64,000 bases of DNA from Sipunculus nudus. Its lineage: Eukaryota > Annelida > Sipuncula > Golfingiida > Sipunculidae. The stretch is taken from contig CM049306.1 in assembly GCA_026874595.1 (NCBI GenBank), positions 13,041,019-13,105,018 of the forward strand, written 5' to 3'. Shown piece after piece: positions 22,801-37,100 of this stretch (the first letter of the stretch is position 1; the number at the start of each line of letters is the position of its first letter). The translations under genes were made by a program, and so were the position numbers. The notes beneath the pieces were generated by a model. That model made no database searches. It saw only the letters and a list, made by a program, of their open reading frames with translations, and had not been told where the DNA came from.

Positions 22801-25800
22801 GCATCTCAAATCCTGCATAACTGAAAGTCTTCTTGAAGGCAACACCAGACACAAGCAAGGTATCCTACAACATAACCACAAACAAGAGAGTAAGCAAACA
22901 TCTCTGAAGTTCCATCAAACTTTATAACTGGCAACCACAATTTTTTTTTACCAAAAAATTTTAAATTGACAGTTATCTCAACATCTGGATATCTCCAATT
23001 CAACAAAAAACAAGGGACCCATGGGTCACATCGCTCAGCTGAATTTTGGAAAATATTAGTAACTGCAAAATATTTTTATTTCTTTTGGTTTTTCATGTAT
23101 ATTATCATTAGAAAAGCTATGAGAAAATGGCCCTGCTAAAATGAAAATTTATAGAATAATGGACATGAGCTAAACCATTTAGTGATGCACCAAGGGAACA
23201 AATAGGCCTACGGTAAGTTTTATATAAAGTAACATTTCATAAACAAATAATGTGTGAAGGTAATTAAGTTTTCAAAAGTTAAATATATGGCCATATGAGT
23301 TAAAAATTAATCTAACAAAGTTTGACCAATATTCCTAATTTTAATACTAAGTTAACAGTGTTATTCACACCTAGGCCCTGCCAACTTTATGAGATATGAA
23401 TGAAATGCTACAAAGTATTTATATCTTCTTAAATCTTGACAGTTAGCACTTACATTACATCCTAATATTTTATCACATTTGAATATTAGGATTAAATTCC
23501 TGAATTTTTTTCTTTAAAACAATCAAAATTGTCCAAGTCTCATCAAAAAGAATTTTTGTTTAACATTAAAATTATACGATATATCTTGTTTATTAGTCCT
23601 GTGTATTGAAGGGGTGGGTGGGGGGAGGGGTCTCCGTTGTTACTGCTCGTTGCTGAAAAAAATGTTAATTTTAAGATTCATCTAGTTCATAGTACAGGTC
23701 TGTCAACAGAATGGGGTCGGGGGGGGGGGGGGGGGGGGGGGGGAGCAGGGGTTGCCAGAGAAAAAGGCCCTCTGTGGTATGGTATTAACTGCAGACAGCC
23801 TGATCAAGCTCAACTCAGTGGAGAGAGCTGCACTGAATGACCTACAGTCACCAAAGTGGACTGCTTGACAATGTAAGGGAATACAACAAGAGCCTCCAAA
23901 ATAAATTCAATTACTAGCCTAATTTTGCAGCTTTTATTTTCAAATTTCAGATTTTAACAGATTAAATCCTTATGTAAACAATCTGTGAAAATTAAATCCA
24001 CAGTACTTACAGGAAAAAAACGTGCCGTGGCCAAATTTGGGTAAAATTTAAGGTACCAATTTTTATTTTTGCTAATATTTAAAAAAATTTTCAAGATTTT
24101 TTTATCTAATTTTTGGTAAACAATTTAATTTTGATTAATTAAAGTTATATTACTGGAAAAAAGTCCTTAGCTTTAACATGTTTTGTGTTAAGCGATCAAA
24201 TATCTTTCCTAATTTTTTACAAAATGCATTATGTTTGGGCCCATAACTTTTTTAAATTATATAATACAGACCTTATTTCTGGCATGAATATAGGAACTAT
24301 ATAGAGGAATATTTATGGTAAATATGAGGAAAAACAGATGAGTGGTTTTGATATTAGCCAGTCCTGAAGTGTTAAGATAGGTTTTTAATAAAAAATTGAG
24401 GTTTCTCCTTAATTTCTCAAAGGAACGAATCGCAAAGACCCAGTTTTCGGCTTTGTAGGAGATCTTGGGGACATCTAACATTATGCCAAATTTTGGATTC
24501 CTAGATCTTACGGTTTCAAAACGTGCCACATCTACCGACAGACGGACGGACGATGGACAATGGACCACGACTATACTTCAGATGACTTATAGTCAGCTGA
24601 GCTAAAAATTTAACAGATTTTGATCTAATTTTTGGTATACAATTAAATTTTAATTTAAGTTGTATTACTGAAAAAAGTCCCTACCTTTAACACTTTTGGT
24701 CCTAAGTGACCAAATATCTCTCCTGATTTTTTTACAAAGTCCATTATGTTTGGGCCCATTACTTTTTTAAATTAAATAATACTGACTTAATATCTGGCAT
24801 GTACATAGGAACTATATAGAGGTATATTTATGGTAAATATGAAGAAAACCAGATGATTGGTTTTGATATTAGGCAGTCCTGAAGTGTGAAAATAGATTTC
24901 TAATAAAAAATTGAGGTTTTTCCTTAATATCTAAAAGGAATGAAGTCCTACTGACCCAATTTTCAGCATGGTAGGAGATTTTGGGGACATCTAACTGTAT
25001 GGCAAATTTCAGATTCGTAGGTCCAATGGTGTCAAAACTTGCCAGTCTTACGGACGGACATCCGGACGGACGGACGACGGACAATGGACCACGATTATAG
25101 CTCAGATGACTAATAGTCAGCTGAGCTAAAAACAGATTTTTTTTTAGGAAACAAATGACCATTTATTATTTAGCCTTGTGTAACTTCAGTTGTTAGACCT
25201 ATCATGTTCAGCCTCAAATAATTTATCAACATATAAGACGTTTGAATCACTATGCAAAGATCAGTAATTCAGGATGTCACACAAACCTAAGAAGCAAAAT
25301 CTTATCCTTATTCATGACTGTGTGATCTTTCATTAAATTTCAGGGTTTACTTTTGGTACTGCTTGTGTATAACCCAGTGGTGAAAAAAATACAGCAGAAC
25401 AGATTATATTCGTGAAACTCAAATTTCGCAAATTGGCAAGGTCCAACCTTTCATGAGCATGTAATTTTCGCGAATTGCTTGTGGTACACACACATAATAA
25501 ATTAACAGATAGAAAATATATGTTAAAATAAACCAAGCTTGGTTATGGATGATTGTGCAGGACATGAATTTAATAACTGTGCTTACACAATGAGGCTGGC
25601 TGTTTGTGGGATGTCCCCATATAATTAGTGTTCAAACAATGCCATCGCAATAATTACTTAGAGGGCAGAATCAATTACCAGCTTGTCATAATGGTCATAC
25701 ATCAATAACCCACCCTGATTTTCAAAGGGTCATCCAACAGGTTTCATCCTGTTTCTATTAAAGTGATTTGCTTAATGAACACTGTATTTTCAAATACTGT

Positions 25801-28087
25801 GATATCAGTTCTGTTTTTTCTATGTTCAAAGCATTTAATTCCCACTGACACTACACCTACGAGCAGACTTGTAAATATGTTTGTCTGTATATTTTCAAAG
25901 TAGTGTATTTTCACTGAACTAATATACACAGAATTAATTTTAAAAGATCCAGATAAATTGAACCTCAGATTCTTGTACTGGGCACGTTAACTTCTGTGAT
26001 TGTTACTGAGTATGGCATGTAATTTTTGCGAGCATTTAATTTTTGCAAATCAAGGTTACCACGCAATATTTGTAAATTACATGCTCACAAAAATTTCTGG
26101 TTCTACAGTGTACCTTTCCACTGTATAAAGAAACATAAAAGACTGATCATCAGTTTGGAATAAATCAAATTCTCTCTTCTGTTTTAATCAAGTTTCAACT
26201 CTGGCATGCAGTGTGCATAGTTTAACAATTCAAGATGACCGTAAATATACACCAAAGGGTGAAATGGTATCAAATGAGTGAGAGAGTTCAGGTTTCTAAT
26301 GCATACCTAGGGAGGAAATCATAATGAAGGGCTACTATTTAAGTATGCTATTAACCTCTGTGGCCCAGTCAACTGTGTTATGCCCTAACACATTGGAAAT
26401 TTTCAGCAGCACTGCCATTTTAGTCCCCCACTCCGCGGATGCGGGGGACATTGATTTTGGTTTGTCTGTCTGTCCGTCAGGTTTCGTTTCCGTGCGATAA
26501 CTTTCCAAAATATTATCCTATTTTAACCAAATTTGGGTCAGTGATTGCTCTCATGCATACCTTGGTTGGGATTGGTTTTGCAGTGTCTGGCTTCTGTCTG
26601 TCTGTCACTTTGCTGTCTGTCTGTCAGGTTTTTGTTTCTGTGCGTTAACTTTCCTAAATATTATCCAATTTCATTCAAATTTTGGTCAGTTATTGCTCTC
26701 ATGCTTACCTTAGTAGGGATTGGTTTTGGAGTGTCTGGCTTCTGTCTGTCTGTCACTTTGTCGGTCTGTCTGTCAGGTTTTTGTTTCCGTGCAATTACTT
26801 TCCTAAATATTATCCGATTTCATTCAAATTTGGGTCGGTGATTGATCTCATGCATACCTTGGTTGGGATTTATTTTGGAGTGTCTGGCTTCTGTCTGTCT
26901 GTATGTCTGTCACTTTGTCTGTCTGTCAGGTTTTCATTTCCATGCAATAAATTTCCTAAATATTATCCAATTTCATTCAAATTTTGGTCAGTGATTGCTC
27001 TAATGCTTACCTTGGTTGGGATTGGTTTTGGAGTGTCTGGCTTCCGTCTGTCTGTCACTCTGTCTGTCCATCTGTCAAGTGTTCGTGTCTGTGCCATTAC
27101 TTTCCTAAATATTATCTGATTTCATTCAAATTTTGGTCAGTGATTGCTCTCATGCTTACTTTGGTTGGGATTGGTTTCGGAGTGTCAGGCATCTGTCTGT
27201 CTGTCTGTCTGTCTTTCACTCTGTTTGTCAGATTTTCATTTCCGTGCAATAACTTTCCTAAATATTATCCGATTTCATTCAAATTTTGGTCAAACATTGC
27301 TCTCATGCTTACCTTGGTTAGGATTAGTTTTCAAGTGCCTGGCTTTTGTCTGTCTGTCTGTCACATTGTCTCTGTCTGTCAGGTTTTCGTTTCCGTGCGA
27401 CAACTTTCCTAAATATTATCAAATTTCATTTAAATTTTGGTCAGTGATTCCTCTAATGCTTACCTTGGTTGGGATTTATTTTGGAGTGTCTGGCTTCTGT
27501 CTGTCTGTCTGTCACTCTGTCTGTCCTTTCTTTATCAAGAATGAAAAACAACAAGATCCCAAAGCAGGGGGACATTAATACTACGAATATGTTGTTTTTT
27601 TTAATGAAGGAATCTCAAGAAAAGGCTTCTTGTACTTACTGTTGCTAATGATGGAACATTTAAGGATAAACTAATATGTAATCCATACCTGGAGAGCACC
27701 TCCTTGAACTTTCTTCATGCCAATCATGTTGAGTGGCAGCAGCTCATCCAGCATCATGACAGCATCTACCACCATCTTGCTGAAGAAGTCCTTCTGTCCA
27801 GCCACCAGCTTAGAGCTCAGGGCCGTTGCTGCACATTTTTCTAACAGGCTCCTCTGTTCACTGAAAGAAGCTTTTATTCTTTATAAATTGCACAAATATA
27901 AGATATTACAGTCTTACAAGATATTTAAATTATTTACCAAGCATAAAACCATAGTATCCCTAACCAACTACAATGTGTGTTGTCCTGTAGTTGTCAATAA
28001 TGTAACTATAATTGTATTTTCCCCTATTATTAATACCAGCTATATATATATATATATATATATAAATATATAAATATATATATATAA

Positions 28088-28171
<84 letters not shown>

Positions 28172-31100
28172 CATTTTAATATATGGAAACCATTATCAGG
28201 TAATGTCTAGCTGTAGGTTTGTTTGAGTAGAGGTTAAAATGCAGAAGTAGTTTTCAATCATCATTCTGATTATTTCATGGATTTTGTTCTTTTATGGTAA
28301 ACACTGAATGCCTTACTTTGGATCATCTTTCTTTGTTTTCACTGCTATGTTCTTCACTCTTTCAACTGCCTGAAAAAAAATATAGTTGGCTATTAAAAAA
28401 AATGGTCTTATTAAAGAAATATTGATACAATTAAGATTTCAAAGAAACATAATGAGAATTACAGTTGTGATACTGTAAGAGATCAATCTTGATGAAATAT
28501 TGTCTAATCAGTACATGTACATCTTTGCCATTTAAATTTATATTCATATATACAACTTATAAATAAAGTTGAGTGTATCTCTGTCAATTCCCAAAAGTAA
28601 AACTCTACATATTTATTCATGTGAACTAATGGTGCAGTCTGAGAGCTGATTAAGCCATTTTAATGAAAATAGGCAGTATTTCTCTTTCCCTACCTCCTCC
28701 TTCCTGTACCAACTTCATGTTTAAGTTGTTCTTATTATTCTAAGTATGAGTAGATTCAGATTTTTATATTCTAAGTTTTATAAGAAAAATTACCAAGTAT
28801 GCTGCTTTTCTGAAAGCTCTAACAATGACTTGTGGATGCACTCCCTCTTCAACATAAGACTTGCACTGTTTAAGGAACTCTCCTGCCAACAATACTACTG
28901 TGGTAGTGCCATCTCCAACCTGTAAAAGAAGAAACAAATGATGTCACAGGCATTACCAATCACTGCTGAATAATTCACTTATCTTCTCATTTAAATAAAT
29001 ACATTGACATTATGAAGTATTATATTATAATCATTAGTGAACTGTGAATCAGAACATTTAACTCACTTGCGTAATTCAGATGAAATATGCAGTAGAGATA
29101 TCACAATTTATACACCTTCACGATTATTCCTGCAATTGTGCTCATTTTTCCAGTTATTACAAAGTAGGAACAACAGTTATTTAGTAACCTGTCATAGATC
29201 TGTTAAACCGTAAACCCACTGTGCAGGGCTGGACATTAACTGTTGAAAGTACTTGCCAAATAGGGCAAGTGACAACTAGCTTTTTCTTGCCCCATATGGA
29301 TTTGTACTTGTCCCACAACAAGGGACCCATGGGTCACGGCGCTCAGCTGAATGAGACCGATATAATTGTGTCACTATTGTTGTATGTAGGTCTGTAAGAT
29401 TTCATTTTGACAGATGTAATTTTTTGTATTAATTATGTAGTTGAGCGGAATAGTTACATAGAAGTATCAGTATTTTAAATATGAACAAGAATTTGTGTCT
29501 AAAATATTGCAATGGGAATGACCAGATGTTGTAAATTGCGGTGGAAGGAAGTGGAGATTTGCAAGTATAAAAATACACATTCAATAAATCAAAATATTTA
29601 TGGAAAAAATAGAAAACTTATATGTTTTGGGAAGCAGTTGTTGCTGAATTAGAGAGGAAACAGAAAGAATCAAAAAGTATCTATAGAGAAGAAATTGTAG
29701 ATTAAGCTGTGAGAAGTTGCCATGTTTGATCTGAATTAAAGAATGGGGGATTGTTGCTAATAATATCTTGTGATCTGACCATGTGTTTTCTAATGTTGAA
29801 ACTGAAGCATTTAAACAGTTAGTAAAGACAAGATCTATGGTATTTCCATGGTCACTGATTGGTTCTCTGACTAGTTGTTGACATTTAAAGAGTTGACATA
29901 ATTGTGTCAATTTGGTGTTATATATTATATTAAAAATGTGAATATTGAAATCGCCCATGATCACCATAGGCAGGTTAAGGTCAACTTGAGAGACTAAAAC
30001 TTTGGAGTTCAGAGAAGAAGTTACTGATGGGACATGCGGGTGACCTATAGAGGAAAACAATCTGAAGTGACTGAGTCTAAGTGTGAATATAGAGAAGAGA
30101 TGACTCAAAATCTGGTGTTGTGTGGTGGTGAAGGGTTACATGGGGACTCAGCTGTTTGACCTGATTTGGGGGGGGGGGGGGGGGGGGGAGGAGGAGGAGA
30201 GTTTAAAAACACCTTTGTAACTCTGTATATTTATTTCTTTATTTACCAGTTATAAATTTTATGCAGTTGCGAGAAGAATATTGTCCTAAACAAATACTCA
30301 GTGGCAGGGAGTGAGGAAAGTTACAACACCTTTGCATAAACATACAGGATACAAAATTTAATCTTACAGGTAAAAAAGTTTTATTCATAATTATTGAATA
30401 TTTAAAAACAGACAGAGAGATAGAACAAGTGACCCATGGGTCATGATGCTCAGCTGACTGGGAAGAGATTTGCAAAAGGAAATTTTATCATCTGAAATGT
30501 AGTATATAACCATTCAAATGAAGCAACAAACAGATTAACCAACAGGCTGAGATTGTGTCTGTATTAATATATCTCAAAAATAGAGAAAAAATGCGTAAAC
30601 TTTAAAAAAAAATACAGGTGGCTCCACCAGTCTGCAGAAACTAATAAAAACACTTAATGGTCAATATCCATGCAAAGAAGCATAGTGGTCTCTGGATTAG
30701 TTGTTCAAATACTTCAGCTTTTGTATCAAATTTTCGATTATTCTGAGGGATACTTTGGAGTCGTATAGGTTGAAGGATATGGGTAACAGAGACCTAATTT
30801 CAGGTTTCCATAGACACTTTTCATGGGCCTCCTTGCATGACAAGAATGAAGATTCTAGGTCCAGTTGTTACAATTTGTACCCTGTTGACAGATAACCACA
30901 TCTTTAAAGGTCTCAAAAATAGAGAAAATAATTCGTAAAAATTTGAAAAAAAATGGAGGTGGCACACCCAGTCTGCTAAAACTGATGGAACATGTCATGA
31001 TCAATATGTATGCCAAAAATCATGAGCATCAATGTTGTAGTTATTGAGATACTGGAGTTTTTGTATCAAATTTTTCATTATTCTGGGGGGGTATTTTGGA

Positions 31101-34100
31101 GCCATACAGCTTAATGGATATGGGTAACAGAGACCTAATTTCAGGTTTCCATGGAGATTTTTCATGGGTCTCCCTGTGTGTAAAGAATGAAGATTCTAGG
31201 TCCAGTTGTTATGATTTGTGCCATGTTAACAGATGTTCATATCTTTAAAGGTCTCAAAAATATAGAAAAAAATTCGAAAAAAAGCCCGAACAAATATATG
31301 TGGTGCCACAAGGCTGCAGAAACTGATGAAACACTCCATGATCAATAGTCATACAAACAATTATGGTGATCTCTGCATTAGTTGTTCAGATACTTCAGCT
31401 TTTGTATCAAATTTTCCATTATTCTGAGCTGTGCTTTGGAGTGCCATTGCACACAGGATATGGGTAACAGAGACCTAATTTCAGGTTTCCATGGAGACTT
31501 TTCATAGGTCTCCCTGTGTGTCAAGAATGAAGATTCTAGGTCCAATTTGAACCCTGTTGACAGATAACTACATCCTGAAAAGTTTTCAAAAATAGAGAAA
31601 AAAATTGTAAAAATTTGAAAAATACATGTGGCACCACCAGTCTGCAGAAATTGATGACATCTCATGATCAATATGTATGCCAAAAATCATGACTATCAGT
31701 GATGTAGTTAATGAGATATTGAAGTTTTTTTATGAAATTTTTGACTATTCTGGGTGGTACTTTGGGGCCCTAGAGCTCAAAGGATATGAGTAACAGAGAC
31801 CTAATTTCTGGTTTCCATGGAGACTTTTCATAGGTCTCTCAGAATGTCAAGAAAAAGATTCTAGGTCCAGTCTTTACGATTTGTGCCCTGTTAACAGATG
31901 TTCACACTTTTAAAGGTCTCAAAAATAGAGTTAACAATTCGTAAAGAATCGAAAAATACAGGTGGCGCCACCAGTCTGCAGAAACTCATGAAACACTCCA
32001 TGATCAATATCCATGCAAACAATTATGGTGATCTCTGCATTAGTTGTTCAGATACTTCAGCTTTTGTATCAAATTTTCCATTATACTGAGCTGCACTTTG
32101 GAGTGCCACAGCTCAAAGGATATGGGTAACAGAAACCTAATTTCAGGTGTCCATGGAGACTTTTCATGGGTCTCCCTGTAGGTCAAGAATAAAGATTCTA
32201 GGTCAAGTCATTACAATTTGTACCTTGTTGACAGATAACTACATCCTTAAAAGTCTCATAAATAGAGAAAAAAAAATTGAAAAAATTTGAAAAAATACAG
32301 GTGGCGCCACCAGTCTGCAGGAAATGATGGAACACCTCTTGCTCAATATGTATGCCAAAAATCATGACCATCTGTATTGTAGTTATTGAGATGTTGCAGT
32401 TTTTTTAAATCAAATTTTCCATTATTCTGGGGGGTAACTGGGAGCCCCACAGCTCAAATGATATGGGTAACGGAGACCTTATTTCAGGTTTCCATGGAGA
32501 CTTTTCATAGGTCTCTCACTGTGTCAAGAATGAAGATTCTAGGTCCAGTCTTAACGATTTGTGCCCTGTTAACAGATGTTCACATTTTTAAAGACCTCAA
32601 AAACAGAGAAAACAATTCGTAAAGAATCGAAAAAATACAGGTGGCGCCACAAGTCTGCAGAAACTGATAAAACATCTCATGATCAAAATGTATGCCAAAA
32701 ATCATGACCATCAGTGATGTAGTTAATGAGATATTGAAGTTTTTGTATGAAATTTTTCACTATTCTGGGGGGTACTTTGGGGCCCCATAGCTCAAAGGAT
32801 TTGGGTAACAGAGACCTAATTTCTGGTTTCCATGGAGACTTTTCATAGGTCTCTCACTGTGTCAAGAATGAAGATTCTAGGTCCAGTCTTTACGATTTGT
32901 GCCCTGTTAACAGTTGTTCACATTTTTAAAGGTCTCAAAAATAGAGAAAAAAAAATTCGTAAAAAATCTAAAAATACAGGTGGCGCCACCAATCTGCAGG
33001 AACTGATGAAACATCTTATGATAAATATGTATGCCAAATATCATGACCATCAGTGATGTAGTTATTAAGATATTGAAGTTTTTGTATGAAAATTTTGACT
33101 ATTTTGGGGGGTATTTTGGGGCCCAATAGCTCGAAGGATATGGGTAACAGAGACCTAATTTCTGGTTTCCAAGGAGATTTTTCATTGACCTCTCAGAATG
33201 TAAAGTTACAAGATTCTATGTCCAGCGGTTACGATTTGTACCAGGTTAACAGACAGACGGACGACGGACAAAGAGTGATCGCTATAGCTCAGCATTACTG
33301 AAAGTCAGCTGAGCTAAAAACAAAGCAAATCACTTTAATTCCCATTCTACTGAGGCAGAAAAATACTGAACGAATGTTTGCATTAGGTCCTCATTTTTTT
33401 ATTACATCAATTTTTTGTTAAGGGAAATTTTGGACAAAATTTATAAATTTTACTATACATTTACAATATATATAAATTATATTTGAAAATTTAAGTTGAT
33501 TAACAATTCCAAATTGCATCAACATTTACAGTTAATCTGCTCAGTCAACATCACATTATATACACAGATGTATTTATTTTTTCTTAAAATATATTTTTTA
33601 AATTTGCAAAATAATAAATATCTGAAAATAACACTTGATTCAGGAAAAGTTGTATATATTGGATCTGAAACAGCAATGCAATTAAAGAATGTAACTAATG
33701 CAACATATCTGTTGGGGGGGGGGGGGGGTCAGGGTTGCCATGTGATTCTACATTTGTGACAGCAGTGTTGCATCACTAATAAGTTTACCCAGGCAAGGCT
33801 GTAGGGACCAGACATGGCTGGTCTGGAGGTTCAAAATGAAAATACATTAGAGCCTCAGAAAAACTTCAATAACTAGAACAATTTTTAAGCTTTTACTTTG
33901 AAATTTCAGAATTTAAAAGATTAAATCTATATATATCGACTGTGAAAAGTAAATCAAAATTACAAGAAAGAAACATGCCATGGTCAAACTTGGGCAAAAT
34001 TTAAGTTATATAGAGGAATATTTATGGTAAATATGAAGAAAACCAGATGAGTGGTTGCGATATTCGGCAGTCCTGAAGTATGAAAATAGATATTTGATAG

Positions 34101-37100
34101 AAACACAGATGTATTTAATTTTTTCTATAAATATATTTTTAAATTATAACTTTTTTAAATTATATAATACTGACTAAATTACTGGCACTTACATAAGAAC
34201 TATATAGAGGAAACAGTAAAAGTTTTCAGATACTGTGATGCATATGAAAAATTTACAGATGGACAGGCAAGTGGACAGAATGGACTAATACATTTATTTC
34301 ACTTTCAAGGGAATAATGCATTTAAGTTTATATATAAGCCTATTTTTTTTAGCATATCCACTTTTTCCATTAATAGTTTTAAATCTGATTCATTTTTTTT
34401 TATTTACAAGTTTTATAAATTTGTAATAAAACAACTGAAAATATAAATTAAACTATTAGAATTCTAAGTTGCAATCATTATATATCCAGAGTGTAGCTCA
34501 TATTGGGTCATATTATGCATACACATATATTTTATTATTTTTAAATCACAAATGTTTAAACTGAATTTAAAAGAAAATAATGCCACAACATGGCATCTAC
34601 AAGATTATTCCTTGAATCACTATTAAAAATTTTTGCACATTGGAGTTTTCAGTACATGCTTAATTTTATTCACCGAAATAAAATAAAAGATTCAGTAAAT
34701 TTGATCAAATAAAAACATCTTTTCAAATAAAGTATACACACTTTTGGTTGAATGAGGGACAAACAATATCATTATGCTAATTACAATCTCAGCTATAATT
34801 TATTACTGGAATTAATAGTCAATTTCACACCTGGTGAAGTTTTTACTCTCTTGAAGTAAGGAATTACTTATCTGATGAACATCCGCACTTTCATAGCTAT
34901 ACACCACTTTGTGGACACTATTAAATGTGCACTTTAATCATTGTAACCCAGGTGGTACAATACAAAATCTAAAATGTAGCATAGCCATGAATAAAATAAT
35001 ATACAGAAAATTATAACATTCATCTAGATAATGCACCATCTGGGGGGGGGGGGGAGTGCAGGGCAGAGGGGAAGCCTGCTAGTAGTGGCCAAGCTGAGCC
35101 TGAGGCAAGCTGCCTGGGGTGGGTTACATAAGTGATGACTGTTTTACTAGGTGGGCCAGATGTAAACAACACTTGACATGGTGTATGAAAACTTGAATAT
35201 AAGCTACTCTTTTCAATCAATTCCTTAGAAATTTCAGATTTTAAAAGATTAAAACCTTATGTATATATGCTGTGAAAATTAAATCAACAGTGCTTACAGA
35301 GAAAAAACGTGCCATTCGCAAAGTTGGACAAAATTTAAGGTATTAATTTTTTATTTATGCTAATAACTTGAAAAATTTGCAAAATTCAGATGTAATTTTG
35401 GGTAAATAATTGAATCTTGATTAAATAAAGTTACATTCCTGAAAAAAAAGTCTCCAGCTTCAGCAATTCTCATGTTAGATGAGTAAATATATTTCCTGAT
35501 TTTTTAAAAAATTGCATTATATTTTGGCCCATAACTTCAAAATAATACCCAATACTGACCTAATTTTTGGTATGTTCATAGAAAATGTTTGAAAGAATAT
35601 GAATACTAAATATGACCAAGAACAGATCAGTGGTTTTGATATTAGACAGCCTTGAAGTGTAACAATGGCTTTTTATGGAAAACGGGAGGTTTTTCCTTAA
35701 TATCTCGAAGGAACGAAGTCCTCATGACCCAATTTTCGGTATGATAGGAGATTTTGGGAACATCTAATGGTAGGTAAAATTTTGGATTCGTAGGTCCAAC
35801 AGTTTTAAAACATGCCCTGTTAACGGCTGGACGGCCGACGGACAAAGGACCACGACTATAGCTCAGACGACTTACAGTCAGCTGAGCTAAAAATCAGTGA
35901 TTGTACCCACAACCAGAAAAAAAATGTGATCCACATGATCATTTTGTAACAATATACATATTCAAATGTTTGTTTGTTAATAATATTTCTCCTCGGCATT
36001 CGCACATATAAAAACATGCATGTAATTTAAGCTAGAAGTAATACAATATGACTTCTCTTCTTCTGAAAAATGGCTAACTAAAGATAAGTAGAGATTCAAG
36101 CCTTTATGTAAAGCTTTATGTTGCATCCATTTGCCCAGTCGGGCAGGTAGGAATCCTCTTTTGGTTGACCTAACATCATTTTCTAGAACTTTTACTTGCC
36201 CCAGGCAAGTGGTTAACTGTTAATGTCAAGCCCTGCTGTGTATCATGATTATCATCTAAAGAGCAAAAAATTAATTAAAAAGATATGAAAAACTTTGACA
36301 TATTTGCAAATATGATGAGTTGTTAACTTTAAATGTTAAATAAAATTCCAGAATGAAATTTTCTGTGTAAGAACCTGACCTTTAAACAGAGAGAATTGTT
36401 TGTTCCATTAACTAAGGCCAAGGTAAACATGACCAAGACCAACTCTCCAGAACCTGCCAGAGCACCTGTGTAGCACACCTGAGGTCCAAAACGAACCCAG
36501 ATGTTCTCAGGTAAAGCTGACCTTACTCTCCCACAGCTGTAACACTGGAGCGTCCATGGAGAGGATGTCCAGCTGACTAGCTGTGGAGTCTCGTATTCAT
36601 GGTTATATAATTTTCTACCGTCGTACCAGAAAAATACAAGGAAACTTGGTAATAAACAGGAAAAATTTAAAATACCGGTATCTAGTTTATGATAGGTATC
36701 TGGTCTTTTTTCCTGATTCTTAGAGATTTTGAAAATATCCACTCAAAGATTTCAGGGATTTTTAGATGATACGAGCATTGGGGCAATGATCTAGATATAG
36801 ATGATAGTACCAAGGTTGTTATGGGTGTTTTTTGGGATTCTGTTTGTAAATATCTCCAACTGGCAGTGACATCTGGTGAGGACTGGAGCAAATAATATTA
36901 ATGTTTAATATATTTTGAAGGTATTCTAGACAAACCTTAGAGTAAAAGAAAACAAGGCCTACAGGCCTAATGTGAACCTGTACAAAGTTTGGGAGTATGA
37001 ATGGAGGTTTATTTTTGAAATTTAATATTGATCCTCTTAAGTCCTGCATATCTACCTTAGTCATTATGATTGCAACAAAAGGGACCTTTCGGACCTGCAA

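Noticed and set aside
26439..27578. Overlapping open frames of 98-145 codons rich in CLSV repeats
   Set aside because: They are translations of the 150-bp tandem unit and its CTGTC tracts; the same phrases recur in shifted frames.
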